Origin: Ehrlichia chaffeensis str. Arkansas
GTDB taxonomy: Bacteria; Pseudomonadota; Alphaproteobacteria; Rickettsiales; Anaplasmataceae
DNA: 64,000 nt
Assembly (NCBI RefSeq): GCF_000013145.1
Contig: NC_007799.1
Coordinates: 434,001-498,000, forward strand
Reading direction: 5' to 3'
Position numbers and translations under genes: made by a program. Below are positions 8,242 to 17,793 of the stretch, one piece after another (the stretch's first letter is position 1; each line of letters opens with the position of its first letter). Under the pieces are notes generated by a model that worked only from the letters and a program-made list of their open reading frames with translations, was not told the DNA's origin and made no database searches.

Positions 8242-10233
8242 ATGGACAACGAATATAATGATATGGTAAATATGGCTAATGCCATTAGGGTGTTATCAGT
8301 AGATGCTATACAGAAAGCTGCGTCTGGACATCCAGGTATGCCTCTTGGAATGGCAGATGTTGCTACAGTATTGTTTGCAAAGTTTTTAAAATTTAATCCT
8401 AAAGATCCTAATTGGTTTGATAGAGATAGATTTGTGTTATCAAATGGCCATGGATCTATGTTGCTGTATTCCATATTATATTTTTTAGGATGTTTAGATA
8501 TAGAAGAAATAAAAAGATTTAGACAAATTCATTCTTTAACTCCTGGACACCCAGAATATGGATACACTCCTGGAGTAGATGCTACTACTGGCCCATTAGG
8601 TCAGGGTTTAGCGTGTGCAGTAGGTATGGCAATAGCAGAAAAAATATTGTCTGAAAAATTTGGCAGTGAAATTGTAAATCATACTACTTATGTTATGGTT
8701 GGTGATGGATGCCTTATGGAAGGCATTAGTCATGAAGCAGCATCTTTGGCAGGACATTTGCAGTTGAATAAATTGATAGTATTATTTGATGACAATAATA
8801 TTTCAATAGATGGTCCAATTTCTTTATCTGTTTCAGATGATGTTAAAGCTAGGTTTTTGTCTTATCAGTGGGATGTTTTTGAAATAGATGGGCATGATTT
8901 TGGTCAGATTGAATCTTCAATTAAAAATGCTCAGAAATCTGAAAAACCTTCTTTGATTTGTTGTAAGACGGTTATTGGAAAGCATCTTTCTTCAAAAGAA
9001 AATACATGTGCTGCACATAGTTGGCCATTTTCAGAAGAAGAAGTAATGTTGATGAAAGAGAAATTAAATTGGCAATGTAATCCATTTAATATACCAGAAG
9101 AAATTTTGCAGTTATGGAAGAATGTTTCTAGTAGATCAGAAGATGAATACAACATGTGGCTTGATAGGTCTGCGAAATATAGTAAAACTTTTGATGATTT
9201 TGTAGATATGATGAAGGAAGGTGTTCCTGATTCAGTTTTTTTAGGTTTGAAAGAATTTAAAAAAGAACTTTATGCTTTAAACTTAAGTGAAGCAACTCGT
9301 AGGACTTCTGGTAGAGTATTAGAAGTTATAGCAAAGCATACAAGTAAATTAATAGGTGGATCTGCTGATCTTACTAATTCTAATAATACTAAACCACAGT
9401 TAATATCAATTATTAACAGAAGTAATTTTAATGGATCTTATTTGCATTATGGTATTAGAGAACATGCTATGGCAGGGTGTATGAATGGTATGGCATTGCA
9501 TGGTGGAATGATTCCTTATGGTGGAACATTTTTAGTTTTTTCTGATTATTGTAGACCAGCTATTAGATTGTCTGCATTGATGAAAAAACAAGTTATTTAT
9601 GTTATGACACATGATTCTATTGGAGTAGGAGAGGATGGGCCAACTCATCAACCTATAGAGCACTTATCATCTTTACGATCGATCCCTAATTTATATGTTT
9701 TTAGACCAGCTGATGCTATTGAAGTATTAGAATGTTGGGAAATTGCATTAAAGTTAACTAGTTCTCCATCTGTGTTTATACTATCTAGACAAAATGTTGG
9801 CAGTGTTCGCAGTGTATCTGTTGATGAGAATTTATCTAATAAAGGTGCATATGTTATACGTGAATATGAGAAGGATTTAGATGTTACCATTTTTGCCACA
9901 GGGTCTGAAGTGGAGATTGCACTAAAAGCATCTGATATTTTGAAAAGTAAAGGGTTAGGTACAAGAGTAGTATCTATTCCTTGCTGGGAGTTGTTTGTTC
10001 AGCAAGATAAAAAGTATATATTCAATTTATTGAATAATAAAAGCATTAAAGCTGCGGTAGAAGCTGCAAGTTCTTTTGGATGGCATAGATACATAGGAGA
10101 AAATGGTATTTTTGTAGGTTTAGAGGATTTTGGGATATCTGCTCCATATAAGGATTTATATAAACATTTTGGAATCACTGCGGAAGGTTTAGTAAACAAG
10201 ATACTTGATAAGTTGAAAATTAATACAAATTAG
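8242..10233 (+). CDS. tkt: Transketolase
   Basis: Thiamine-diphosphate enzyme that transfers two-carbon units between sugar phosphates in the non-oxidative pentose phosphate pathway. This supplies ribose 5-phosphate and erythrose 4-phosphate. The 663-residue length matches bacterial transketolases. The N-terminal domain has ASGHPGMPLGMAD, TGPLGQGLACAVGMA and the ThDP/Mg motif VGDGCLMEGISHEAASLAGH, closing with NNISIDG. The central domain has RTSGRVLE, GIREHAMAGCMNGMA, GGTFLVFSDYCRPAIRLSAL and HDSIGVGEDGPTHQP. The ATG at 8242 follows GAGAATG. It may be co-transcribed with the M32 homolog just upstream. Confidence 0.97.
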   Translation: MDNEYNDMVNMANAIRVLSVDAIQKAASGHPGMPLGMADVATVLFAKFLKFNPKDPNWFDRDRFVLSNGHGSMLLYSILYFLGCLDIEEIKRFRQIHSLTPGHPEYGYTPGVDATTGPLGQGLACAVGMAIAEKILSEKFGSEIVNHTTYVMVGDGCLMEGISHEAASLAGHLQLNKLIVLFDDNNISIDGPISLSVSDDVKARFLSYQWDVFEIDGHDFGQIESSIKNAQKSEKPSLICCKTVIGKHLSSKENTCAAHSWPFSEEEVMLMKEKLNWQCNPFNIPEEILQLWKNVSSRSEDEYNMWLDRSAKYSKTFDDFVDMMKEGVPDSVFLGLKEFKKELYALNLSEATRRTSGRVLEVIAKHTSKLIGGSADLTNSNNTKPQLISIINRSNFNGSYLHYGIREHAMAGCMNGMALHGGMIPYGGTFLVFSDYCRPAIRLSALMKKQVIYVMTHDSIGVGEDGPTHQPIEHLSSLRSIPNLYVFRPADAIEVLECWEIALKLTSSPSVFILSRQNVGSVRSVSVDENLSNKGAYVIREYEKDLDVTIFATGSEVEIALKASDILKSKGLGTRVVSIPCWELFVQQDKKYIFNLLNNKSIKAAVEAASSFGWHRYIGENGIFVGLEDFGISAPYKDLYKHFGITAEGLVNKILDKLKINTN

Positions 10234-10594
10234 ATGAATATAAGTAATCAATTTTATTAAATATTTGTAAACGAAATTTTTAAGCATTGTAGAACAAACT
10301 TTAATTGGTTTAATCTATTTTTTAGTATTGAATTATAATGTAGAATTCACAGAGCTTTAGCAATTATATTGCTATGTTTAATTTATCCAGTTTTGAGTGT
10401 AAAAATCTTTAAAAATTATGTTGTTATAATAAAAAATACATTTTCTTAAAAAATATAGATGTATGTTTTTAAGTCTCTAAGTATTAATGTATGTGTTTTA
10501 CGATTTAATCTAAGTTTTAGTTACTATAATTTAAATGTTTGTGTATTAATAATATTTGTATATATTGATTTTATCATTGTTATCGTTGGATGAA
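10234..10594. other. Intergenic region upstream of the Mrp cluster
   Basis: About 360 bp of very AT-rich sequence between tkt and the first antiporter gene. It probably carries the Mrp-cluster promoter, but I cannot pick out boxes. The in-frame TTG at 10556 lies at its end. Confidence 0.5.
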
Positions 10595-10864
10595 ATGTTA
10601 GTATTTACAGCTTGTGTGTTATTATTTTGTATGGGGATGATGTTGGTATATTTGGTTACTAGTAAAACCATATATGATAAAATACTTGCTGCAAATTTGT
10701 TTGGAACGTATTCTATAGTTTTAATTGTTGTTATCGGAATCATAAATGATACATTTTCTTTATTGATAGATGTGTCTTTAGTATATGCGTGTATTAATTT
10801 TATTTCTACTATTGGGTTTATGAGGTTTTTTCTTCATGGTTCTTTTGGAGATATAAAAAAATGA
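10595..10864 (+). CDS. mrpF: Mrp-type Na+/H+ antiporter subunit F
   Basis: Small inner-membrane protein of about 89 residues with three predicted hydrophobic segments. The MrpF/MnhF/PhaF pattern is visible in SKTIYDKILAANLFGTYSIVLI after the first helix, and in the closing GFMRFFLHG. It is an accessory subunit of the multi-subunit Mrp antiporter, which exchanges Na+ or K+ for protons. I chose the ATG at 10595 because GGA lies just upstream and the length then matches the family. A TTG at 10556 would add 13 residues. It overlaps mrpG by 4 bp, which supports translational coupling. Confidence 0.8.
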   Translation: MLVFTACVLLFCMGMMLVYLVTSKTIYDKILAANLFGTYSIVLIVVIGIINDTFSLLIDVSLVYACINFISTIGFMRFFLHGSFGDIKK

Positions 10865-11160
10865 TGGAATATATAAGTATAGTAGTGCTAGCATTGGGAA
10901 TATTTCTAGTTATTACTTCTGTAGTAGGAGTAATGAGATTTCCTGATTTTTATACAAAATTACATCCTGCAGGTATAACAGATTCTTTAGGAGCACCTTT
11001 AATTTTAATTGGACTTGCTATGCGATCTGGGTTTTCAATTTTTACAATTAAAGTTTTGTTATTAATCTGTTTTTTATGGATTACTGGTACTACGGCATCT
11101 TATGCATTAGCACGTTCTGCTTATTACAAAGAGAAAAAAGGTAAAGATGATGCTGACTGA
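10861..11160 (+). CDS. mrpG: Mrp-type Na+/H+ antiporter subunit G
   Basis: A 99-residue membrane protein with the clear MrpG/MnhG signature VVGVMRFPDFYTKLHPAGITDSLGAPLILIGL, followed by a third helix. The start overlaps the mrpF stop (ATGATGG arrangement), and the end overlaps the next gene by 14 bp. It therefore sits in a tight operon. It is an accessory subunit of the cation/proton antiporter. Confidence 0.92.
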   Translation: MMEYISIVVLALGIFLVITSVVGVMRFPDFYTKLHPAGITDSLGAPLILIGLAMRSGFSIFTIKVLLLICFLWITGTTASYALARSAYYKEKKGKDDAD

Positions 11161-11695
11161 TGTGAATTTTATTATAAATGTTATTTTATCTTTATTTTTA
11201 GTATTCGTGTCATCTTGTTTGGTATTATTTAAAAGTCTTACTGTGAATGTGATAATGATGTGTATATTTAGCTTTTTGATGGCATTGTTGCATTTAGTAA
11301 TGGATGCTCCAGATGTTGCAATTACAGAAGCTGCTGTAGGGGCAGGGATAAGTACTATACTAATGTTGGTTGCTTTATCATTAATTGATACAGATGAGAA
11401 ACAAACGTGTGGTAATATAAAAATATTTCCTATTATTGTTGTATTAGGAGTGTTTGTAAGTTTGATGTATGTAATACCTGATTTACCTGTTTTTGGTGAT
11501 GCTAATTCTTTTGCAAATAATCACGTTGCATCTTACTATGTAAAAAACACTTACTCTTATATGGGAATTCCTAATATAGTTACTGCAATTTTAGCAAGTT
11601 TTCGAGGATATGATACTTTTGGTGAAACGGTTGTAATATTTACTGCTTCTTTGGGAATTTCTTTATTGCTTGCTAAGGATAATCATCATGTTTAA
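11147..11695 (+). CDS. Mrp antiporter subunit with DUF4040 (MrpA-tail / MbhD-like) domain
   Basis: A 182-residue integral membrane protein. The first 80 residues, with FLMALLHLVMDAPDVAITEAAVGAGIS, match the DUF4040/MbhD domain found at the C-terminal end of MrpA in fused systems. After a loop, GYDTFGETVVIFTASLGISLLLA resembles the following MbhE-type segment. This gene therefore appears to supply the MrpA tail as a separate protein, as in several alphaproteobacterial split operons. No large MrpA/NuoL-like body is present in this window. An AAAGG-like site precedes the ATG. It overlaps mrpG by 14 bp and the next subunit by 8 bp. Confidence 0.82.
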   Translation: MMLTDVNFIINVILSLFLVFVSSCLVLFKSLTVNVIMMCIFSFLMALLHLVMDAPDVAITEAAVGAGISTILMLVALSLIDTDEKQTCGNIKIFPIIVVLGVFVSLMYVIPDLPVFGDANSFANNHVASYYVKNTYSYMGIPNIVTAILASFRGYDTFGETVVIFTASLGISLLLAKDNHHV

Positions 11696-12107
11696 AGATC
11701 CAGTGTTGCGAACAGTATCTATTTTAATGATACCTGTTATAATTTTGTATGGATTGTATATTCAATTTCATGGTGACTATAGTCCAGGTGGTGGTTTTCA
11801 GGCTGGTGTTATTGTTGCATCTGCAATTATTTTACATGGTATATTATTTGGATTAAAGGTCACTTTAAAAGTGATATCACCCTATATTGTCAGATTAATT
11901 GGTGGTATTGGTATTTTGATATATGGAGGTACTGGTATTGCATCTATGTTACTTGGTGGTGAATTTCTCTCGTATTCTACTTTGGCTAGTGATCCAGTAT
12001 TGGGACAAAAGTTAGGGATATTTCTTGTAGAACTAGGTGTGGGCATGACTGTGTGTAGTTCTATGTTGACTATTTTTTTTAATTTTGTATCTTCTTATAA
12101 AGAATAA
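11688..12107 (+). CDS. mrpB: Mrp-type Na+/H+ antiporter subunit B (MnhB domain)
   Basis: A 139-residue membrane protein with the MnhB domain: LYGLYIQFHGDYSPGGGFQAGVIVASAIILHG, then GGIGILIYGGTGIAS and a last helix, FLVELGVGMTVCSSMLTIFF. I chose the ATG at 11688, which yields the usual MFKDPVLRTVS start. An in-frame start at 11670 would add six residues inside the previous gene. It is part of the same overlapping antiporter operon. Confidence 0.9.
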   Translation: MFKDPVLRTVSILMIPVIILYGLYIQFHGDYSPGGGFQAGVIVASAIILHGILFGLKVTLKVISPYIVRLIGGIGILIYGGTGIASMLLGGEFLSYSTLASDPVLGQKLGIFLVELGVGMTVCSSMLTIFFNFVSSYKE

Positions 12108-12147
12108 ATGTGTTTTCTAATAGTTTTATTTATTTTAACTCTGGTAT

Positions 12148-12483
12148 ATGATTTTGAGTTGTTTTAATTACATTGTGTCTATAATATTGATGGTTATAGG
12201 TTTGTATGTTACTACTGCTAATAAAAATCTTGTAAAAAAATTAATAGGGTTAAATATATTTCAAACTTCTGTATTGTTATTTTATATTTCTATTGGTTAT
12301 GTTAGTGATGGTAATGTACCAATTTTAAATGATAAAGTAATATTGTATACTAACCCTTTACCTAGTGTTTTGATGTTGACAGCCATTGTTGTTGGGGTTG
12401 CAATTTTAGCTGTTGGTTTGTCAATAATTGTAAAAATAAGAAGAGCATTTTCTTCAATAAACAATAAGGAAATACGTAGATAA
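12148..12483 (+). CDS. mrpC: Mrp-type Na+/H+ antiporter subunit C (NuoK-like)
   Basis: A 111-residue membrane protein with three hydrophobic helices. LIGLNIFQTSVLLFYISIGY followed by TNPLPSVLMLTAIVVGVAILAVGLSIIVKI is the MrpC/MnhC pattern, homologous to NuoK of complex I. It lies 40 bp after mrpB, so the operon order here is F-G-DUF4040-B-C. The D subunit lies 5.3 kb away. Confidence 0.92.
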   Translation: MILSCFNYIVSIILMVIGLYVTTANKNLVKKLIGLNIFQTSVLLFYISIGYVSDGNVPILNDKVILYTNPLPSVLMLTAIVVGVAILAVGLSIIVKIRRAFSSINNKEIRR

Positions 12484-12613
12484 ACAAATAGTTAATGTTT
12501 TATTTGTTTATATTTTTTGAGTGTAGATAAAATAAGGTGTTTTTATTTTTGAAATCTTGTCTATACTATTATAATTAAAGGCTATAGTTAAGTGAGTTTT
12601 AGGTGTAAGTCTA

Positions 12614-14434
12614 GTGTCAAATCATAATAAAAGGATATTAATTGATGCAGTATATCAAGATGGAATTAGAGTAGCAGTATTACGTGATGGACAGGTTGTA
12701 GAGTTTGATCAAGAATCAAAGAATAAAAAGTGTTTAAAAGGAAATGTATATTGTGCTGTAGTGAAACGTATAGAACCATCTTTACAAGCAGTATTTATTG
12801 AATATGGAGCAAATAAACACGGGTTTTTGCCTTTTTCTGAAATATCATTAGATTATTATAATATTTCTGAAGAAGAGAAAGAAAAATTATATCAAGTATT
12901 ATATGAAGATTCTGATGTAAAAAATGATGATGATGTAAAATCTGTAGATGACTCTGTTGCATGTGATACTAAGGATCAAGATAATGTTAGTGATTGTAAT
13001 GACAAGTTGACATTATTGAAGAAAGATAATTTGCGAAATGGTAAGTCTAAATTACCTTTTTACAAATTGTATAAAGTGCAAGATGTAATAAAGCTTGATC
13101 AAAAATTAATGGCGCAAATTGTAAAAGAGGAGCGTGGAAATAAAGGAGCAACTTTTTCAACATTTATTACCCTGGTTGGTAGATATTGTATATTTATGCC
13201 AAATTCTGGTAATAAGAATAGTGGAATATCGCGTCGTATTGAAGATGCTGATGATAGAAAAATTTTAAAGAATTTTCTAAGTGCTATAAAACTGCCGAAA
13301 GAATCAGGAATAATTATTAGAACTGCTGGGTCTAATAAGAACCAGAAAGAAATAGAGCAGGATTTATCTTATTTACAGTCGACTTGGCGAAGTATACAGA
13401 ATAGTTATATAAGTGTTACTATGCCTTTATTGTTATATGTTGAAGGTGATATAATAAAAAGAACATTACGGGATTATTGTGATGAGAATACGCAAGATAT
13501 TATTGTATCAGGTAGCTACGCATATGAGTTAGCAAAAGAATGTGTTAAGTTCATGTTTAGGAACAGGGTGCGTCTTAGAATTTATAAGGGCAGTGTTCCT
13601 ATTTTCTCTTATTACAAAATTGAGTCGCAAATTTGTGAACTATATGGAAATGTAGTTAATTTGCCTTCTGGAGGATATATGGTTATTACTCCAACAGAAG
13701 CGTTGGTATCAATAGATATTAATTCTGGTAAGATGACAGGAGAGGATAGTATTGAGGAGACAGCTTATAAAACAAATATGGAAGCTGTAAAGGAAATAGC
13801 TAGACAAGTAAACCTGCGAGGGTTATCTGGATTAATAGTGATAGATTTTATTGATATGTTAAAATATCGCTATTGTAGGTCAGTTGAATCTGAAATTAAA
13901 GAAGCTTTTAAATATGATAAAGCAAAAGTACAGTTTGGCTATATAAGTACATTTGGTTTGATGGAAATATCAAGACAGAGGGTCAAGCAAAGTATATTAG
14001 AAGCGAATACGGTACAATGTTCACATTGTAAAGGAGTAGGTAGGGTTAGGTCTTTGGAATCTTCTTCTGGAGATATATTACGTGATATTAGATATTGTGC
14101 TAATAAGAATCGTAATAAATTGATCAACATTTCTGTTGCTGGACAAATGGTAGAGTATTTTTTTAATAATAAACGTCAACATATTGCTGAGATTGAAGAA
14201 GAATTCAGTGTGTCAGTTAAGTTAACTGTGAATCAAAATACGAGTAGTGTATCTGATTTTAATATTAGTGTTGAAAATGATGATATGTTAAATCAAGGTA
14301 AGGATGCTGTTAATGTATTTACTGTTGATTATAAAATTTCTGAAGATAATAAATTAAAAGAGGAAATACAAAAAACTCCTACTGGAAACATGTGGATAAA
14401 GAAGTGGTTGACCCGCATATTTTCACATATTTAA
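12614..14434 (+). CDS. rne: Ribonuclease E/G
   Basis: Endoribonuclease of the RNase E/G family, acting in mRNA decay and rRNA processing. The N-terminus RILIDAVYQDGIRVAVLRDGQVVEF begins the catalytic region, and GNVYCAVVKRIEPSLQAVFIEYG is the S1 domain. An acidic insertion of about 50 residues interrupts the S1 region near residues 95-145. The catalytic aspartates lie in VSIDINSGKMTG and GLIVIDFIDM. The zinc-link is CSHCKGVGRVRS. It starts with GTG. The 606-residue length is closer to alphaproteobacterial short RNase E or RNase G than to the 1061-residue E. coli RNase E, and the long degradosome scaffold is absent. It lies 101 bp upstream of dnaK. Confidence 0.92.
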   Translation: MSNHNKRILIDAVYQDGIRVAVLRDGQVVEFDQESKNKKCLKGNVYCAVVKRIEPSLQAVFIEYGANKHGFLPFSEISLDYYNISEEEKEKLYQVLYEDSDVKNDDDVKSVDDSVACDTKDQDNVSDCNDKLTLLKKDNLRNGKSKLPFYKLYKVQDVIKLDQKLMAQIVKEERGNKGATFSTFITLVGRYCIFMPNSGNKNSGISRRIEDADDRKILKNFLSAIKLPKESGIIIRTAGSNKNQKEIEQDLSYLQSTWRSIQNSYISVTMPLLLYVEGDIIKRTLRDYCDENTQDIIVSGSYAYELAKECVKFMFRNRVRLRIYKGSVPIFSYYKIESQICELYGNVVNLPSGGYMVITPTEALVSIDINSGKMTGEDSIEETAYKTNMEAVKEIARQVNLRGLSGLIVIDFIDMLKYRYCRSVESEIKEAFKYDKAKVQFGYISTFGLMEISRQRVKQSILEANTVQCSHCKGVGRVRSLESSSGDILRDIRYCANKNRNKLINISVAGQMVEYFFNNKRQHIAEIEEEFSVSVKLTVNQNTSSVSDFNISVENDDMLNQGKDAVNVFTVDYKISEDNKLKEEIQKTPTGNMWIKKWLTRIFSHI

Positions 14435-14534
14435 TTCATAAATTTATGAACTTGTGTTAAATGGGGTTGTAATCTTATGATTTGGTTATTATATCTGTGA
14501 TTATAGTTTTGATTTTTATGTAAGGGGGCTATTT

Positions 14535-16442
14535 ATGGCTGTTATAGGTATAGATTTAGGTACGACAAATTCTTGTGTTGCAGTTATGGAGGGAGGTGAT
14601 GCAAAAGCTATTGAAAATAGTGAAGGGGCTAGAACTACACCTTCAATAGTTGCATTTACTGATTCAGAAAGGTTAGTTGGGGATCCAGCAAAACGTCAAG
14701 CTACTACAAACGCTAAGAATACTATATATGCTAGTAAAAGGCTTATAGGACGTAGATATCAAGATGTGAAAGATATAAAATCATCTTATGATGTGGTGTC
14801 TGCTAAAAACGGTGATGCTTGGATAAAAGTACTTGGCAAAGAATATTCTCCAAGTCAGATTGGTGCATTTGTTTTGGAAAAAATGAAAGAAACAGCAGAA
14901 AGACATCTTGGACATAAAGTTGAGAAGGCTGTGATTACAGTACCTGCATATTTTAATGATGCGCAACGTCAAGCAACAAAGGATGCAGGAAGGATAGCAG
15001 GATTAGATGTTATTAGAATAATTAATGAACCTACAGCTGCTGCTTTGGCGTATGGGTTAAATAAAAGTGATAAACAAAAAGTAATAGCAGTCTATGATTT
15101 AGGTGGTGGTACTTTTGATGTTTCAATATTAGAAATTGCTGACGGTGTTTTTGAAGTAAAAGCAACAAATGGTGATACAATGCTTGGTGGTGAAGATTTT
15201 GACCACGCTATTATGAACTATTTGATGGATGATTTTAAAAAGACTACAGGCATAGATTTACATAATGATTCTATGGCAGTACAGAGAATTAAGGAAGCAT
15301 CAGAAAAGGCAAAGATAGAATTGTCTAACCGTATGGAAACTGATATAAATCTGCCATTTATTTCTAGTGATAGTACTGGGCCTAAGCATTTAAGTTTAAA
15401 ATTGACTAGAGCAAAGTTTGAAAATTTAGTTGATGATCTAATTCAAAGAACTATTGAACCATGTAAGAAGGCTCTTAAGGATGCTGGAATATCTGCAGAT
15501 AAAATAGATGAGGTTGTATTAGTTGGTGGGATGACTAGGGTTCCTAAAGTAATACAAAAGGTAAAAGAATTTTTTGGTAGAGAACCTCATAAGGGTGTTA
15601 ATCCAGATGAAGTTGTAGCTATAGGTGCTGCTATACAGGGAAGTATTCTTGCTGGTGATGTTAGAGATGTATTATTATTAGATGTAACTCCACTATCTTT
15701 AGGTATAGAAACTTTAGGTGGTGTATTTACTCCATTGATTGAAAGGAATACTACAATTCCTACAAAGAAATCTCAAGTATTCTCAACAGCAGAAGATGGT
15801 CAAACTGCAGTTACTATTAAGGTGTACCAAGGTGAGAGGAAAATGGCAGCTGATAATAAATTATTAGGTCAGTTTAGCTTGGAAGGTATACCTTCAGCTC
15901 CTCGTGGTATGCCTCAAATTGAAGTTACCTTTGACATAGATGCTAATGGTATAGTACATGTTTCAGCAAAAGATAAAGCTTCAGGTAAAGAGCAAGCTAT
16001 TAAGATTCAGTCTTCTGGAGGATTAAGTGATGATGAAATTCAACGAATGATAAAAGAAGCTGAGCAAAAAGCTGGAGAGGATGAGAAGCGTAAGAAATTT
16101 ATTGAACTGAAAAATAATGGTGAAAATTTAGTGCACTCTACGGAAAAATCTTTAAACGAATATGGAGATAAGATTCCAAATTCTGATAGGCTTGAAATTG
16201 AGAATGCTATTAGAGATGTAAAAGATGGTCTCAGTAGTAGTGATATGGAAAGTGTAGATGTTTTACAGCAAAAAGTTGATCATTTGATGAAAGTATCAAT
16301 GAAGCTAGGTGAAGCTTTATATGGTAATGCTGCTAATAATCCTTCATCTGCTGAGAACAGTACAGCAAGTAATAACGAAGAAGAAGATTCTAAAGTTGTT
16401 GATTCTGATTATCAAGAGATTGATAAGAAGGATAGCAAATAG
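14535..16442 (+). CDS. dnaK: Chaperone protein DnaK (Hsp70)
   Basis: ATP-dependent Hsp70 chaperone of 635 residues that works with DnaJ and GrpE, neither of which is encoded nearby. All landmarks are present: [18 protein letters not shown], the second phosphate loop [17 protein letters not shown], and [22 protein letters not shown]. The linker [20 protein letters not shown] and the substrate-binding domain follow, with a final acidic tail ([11 protein letters not shown]). A strong AGGGGGC ribosome-binding site sits 8 bp before the ATG, one of the best in the window and consistent with high expression. Confidence 0.98.
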   Translation: MAVIGIDLGTTNSCVAVMEGGDAKAIENSEGARTTPSIVAFTDSERLVGDPAKRQATTNAKNTIYASKRLIGRRYQDVKDIKSSYDVVSAKNGDAWIKVLGKEYSPSQIGAFVLEKMKETAERHLGHKVEKAVITVPAYFNDAQRQATKDAGRIAGLDVIRIINEPTAAALAYGLNKSDKQKVIAVYDLGGGTFDVSILEIADGVFEVKATNGDTMLGGEDFDHAIMNYLMDDFKKTTGIDLHNDSMAVQRIKEASEKAKIELSNRMETDINLPFISSDSTGPKHLSLKLTRAKFENLVDDLIQRTIEPCKKALKDAGISADKIDEVVLVGGMTRVPKVIQKVKEFFGREPHKGVNPDEVVAIGAAIQGSILAGDVRDVLLLDVTPLSLGIETLGGVFTPLIERNTTIPTKKSQVFSTAEDGQTAVTIKVYQGERKMAADNKLLGQFSLEGIPSAPRGMPQIEVTFDIDANGIVHVSAKDKASGKEQAIKIQSSGGLSDDEIQRMIKEAEQKAGEDEKRKKFIELKNNGENLVHSTEKSLNEYGDKIPNSDRLEIENAIRDVKDGLSSSDMESVDVLQQKVDHLMKVSMKLGEALYGNAANNPSSAENSTASNNEEEDSKVVDSDYQEIDKKDSK

Positions 16443-16539
16443 TACTACTACTCTTATTGAGTTATGTGACAATAGAGTTGATAGGTCCACTATATTGTGT
16501 TAGGATTGCATTGGGAGTTTCTGTATTGTACGTTGAAGT

Positions 16540-16692
16540 TAAGTTAATTCCTCGAGCTCGATTGATTTTTTTAGGGAGCTGTCACTGTTAGTTATGGAGA
16601 CTAATAAATGGTGCCCACCTTAGCTTAAGTCTCAGGATATTCAGAGCATAGACGGCAATGGCGGTTTCTCCCCATATGGGGTATAGTTTTGT
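16540..16692 (+). ncRNA. ssrS: Candidate 6S RNA (ssrS)
   Basis: Non-coding sequence that is much richer in G+C than the surrounding gaps. It folds on paper into a long rod. GGAGACT (16596-16602) pairs with AGTCTC (16628-16633) at the tip. GCTGTC (16578-16583) pairs with GACGGC (16651-16656), and GGGAG pairs with CTCCC further out. The order GGGAGCTGT, GGTGCCCACCT, AGTCTCAGGA, GACGGCA resembles what I recall of alphaproteobacterial 6S RNAs, which bind RNA polymerase holoenzyme. I could not run a covariance search, so ends and identity are tentative. A CCCCATATGGGG hairpin followed by TATAGTTTT may close it. Confidence 0.5.
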
Positions 16693-16712
16693 GTTTCTTA
16701 CAGAATCTTGTT

Positions 16713-17177
16713 ATGTCTAACAATGAATATAACTTAAATGATAGTGAAATTATCAATTTTTCTGCTATTGATTTATTCAATATAGTATTAGATGTTGAAA
16801 AGTATCCTGATTTTCTTCCATGGTGTAAAGCAGTTTACGTAAAAGAGCGTAGAGGAAATGTAATAGTAGCTGATTTGTTAGCTAGTTTTAAAGGATTAAG
16901 TGGTCAATATACTTCAAATGTTATGTTTAAAGAGCCTACTGTGGATCAAGAAGGGTGGATAAAGGTAGAAGCAGTAGAAGGATTATTTAAGTTTTTACAT
17001 AATCAGTGGACTTTTATTCCAAAAGGAGAAAGTCAAACGTTAGTACAGTTTTACATAAGTTGTGCTTTTAAAATACCTATGTTACAGTCCGCATTTAATT
17101 TGGTTTGCGATACTGCATATAAGAGGATAATGTCTTCTTTTAAAAATAGAGCAAATAGCTTATTATTACCAAAATAA
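16713..17177 (+). CDS. RatA/COQ10-type START-domain protein (putative ubiquinone-binding)
   Basis: A 154-residue single-domain protein of the polyketide-cyclase/START family. FSAIDLFNIVLDVEKYPDFLPWCKAVYV is the conserved opening and PMLQSAFNLVCDTAYKRIMSSFKNRA the closing helix. In eukaryotes COQ10 is needed for coenzyme Q function in respiration. In E. coli the relative RatA has been described as interfering with 50S association. For a respiring alphaproteobacterium the coenzyme Q role is the likelier one, but that is inference. I chose the ATG at 16713. The open frame reaches back to a TTG at 16689, inside the candidate RNA. Confidence 0.85.
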   Translation: MSNNEYNLNDSEIINFSAIDLFNIVLDVEKYPDFLPWCKAVYVKERRGNVIVADLLASFKGLSGQYTSNVMFKEPTVDQEGWIKVEAVEGLFKFLHNQWTFIPKGESQTLVQFYISCAFKIPMLQSAFNLVCDTAYKRIMSSFKNRANSLLLPK

Positions 17178-17793
17178 TGTATCTATTTAATGTTGATACT
17201 ATGTTTTACAAGTTACATAGGATAGTTAATATATTCAACAAATAAATGGTGAATCTGTAATTTTATTTTTACAGATTATATTTAATAATCCTGTGTATTA
17301 GTTGTGCTGAAACTGAAAGATAATTTGTTATTATTCAAAAAGATATAATTGATCATGTATCAGCAAAAAATAGATAAGTAGTGGAAAGTACATGTTTTAT
17401 AATAACTTAATACTTTATTGAAAATAAATCATTACATGTAGTAGATTTAATGACTAAAATTTCTTCATTGGAAGAAAAGAATCTTTGATAGTTCTAATTA
17501 ACATAATGAGCGTGTAATCTTTTTATGTAATAGTTTTTATTGTTGTTGATATATATGTTCAGTATGAATATCAATAATTCAAGAATACTTGTCTATTTTT
17601 TCTGATGTTGTTTCAATTATTTATTAATTGTAGTATGATATCGTGCAATAGTACTTGTTATTATTTTTGTACAGAAGAATAAATTATTTTGGTATGATGT
17701 ACATTTTAATTTCTAATATTTAGTAGCTATTTTTAATGCGATTTAGTATTAGTTATATATGCTTGAAAAAATAATAATATAACTTGAGTTATT
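17178..17793. other. Intergenic region before mrpD
   Basis: About 615 bp of AT-rich sequence with no supported gene or repeat. A promoter for mrpD-ffh is expected close to 17793, but I cannot assign one. Confidence 0.5.

Noticed and set aside
9648-9899. Minus-strand open frames within tkt and other genes
   Set aside because: Antisense shadows of well-supported coding regions, without independent motifs.
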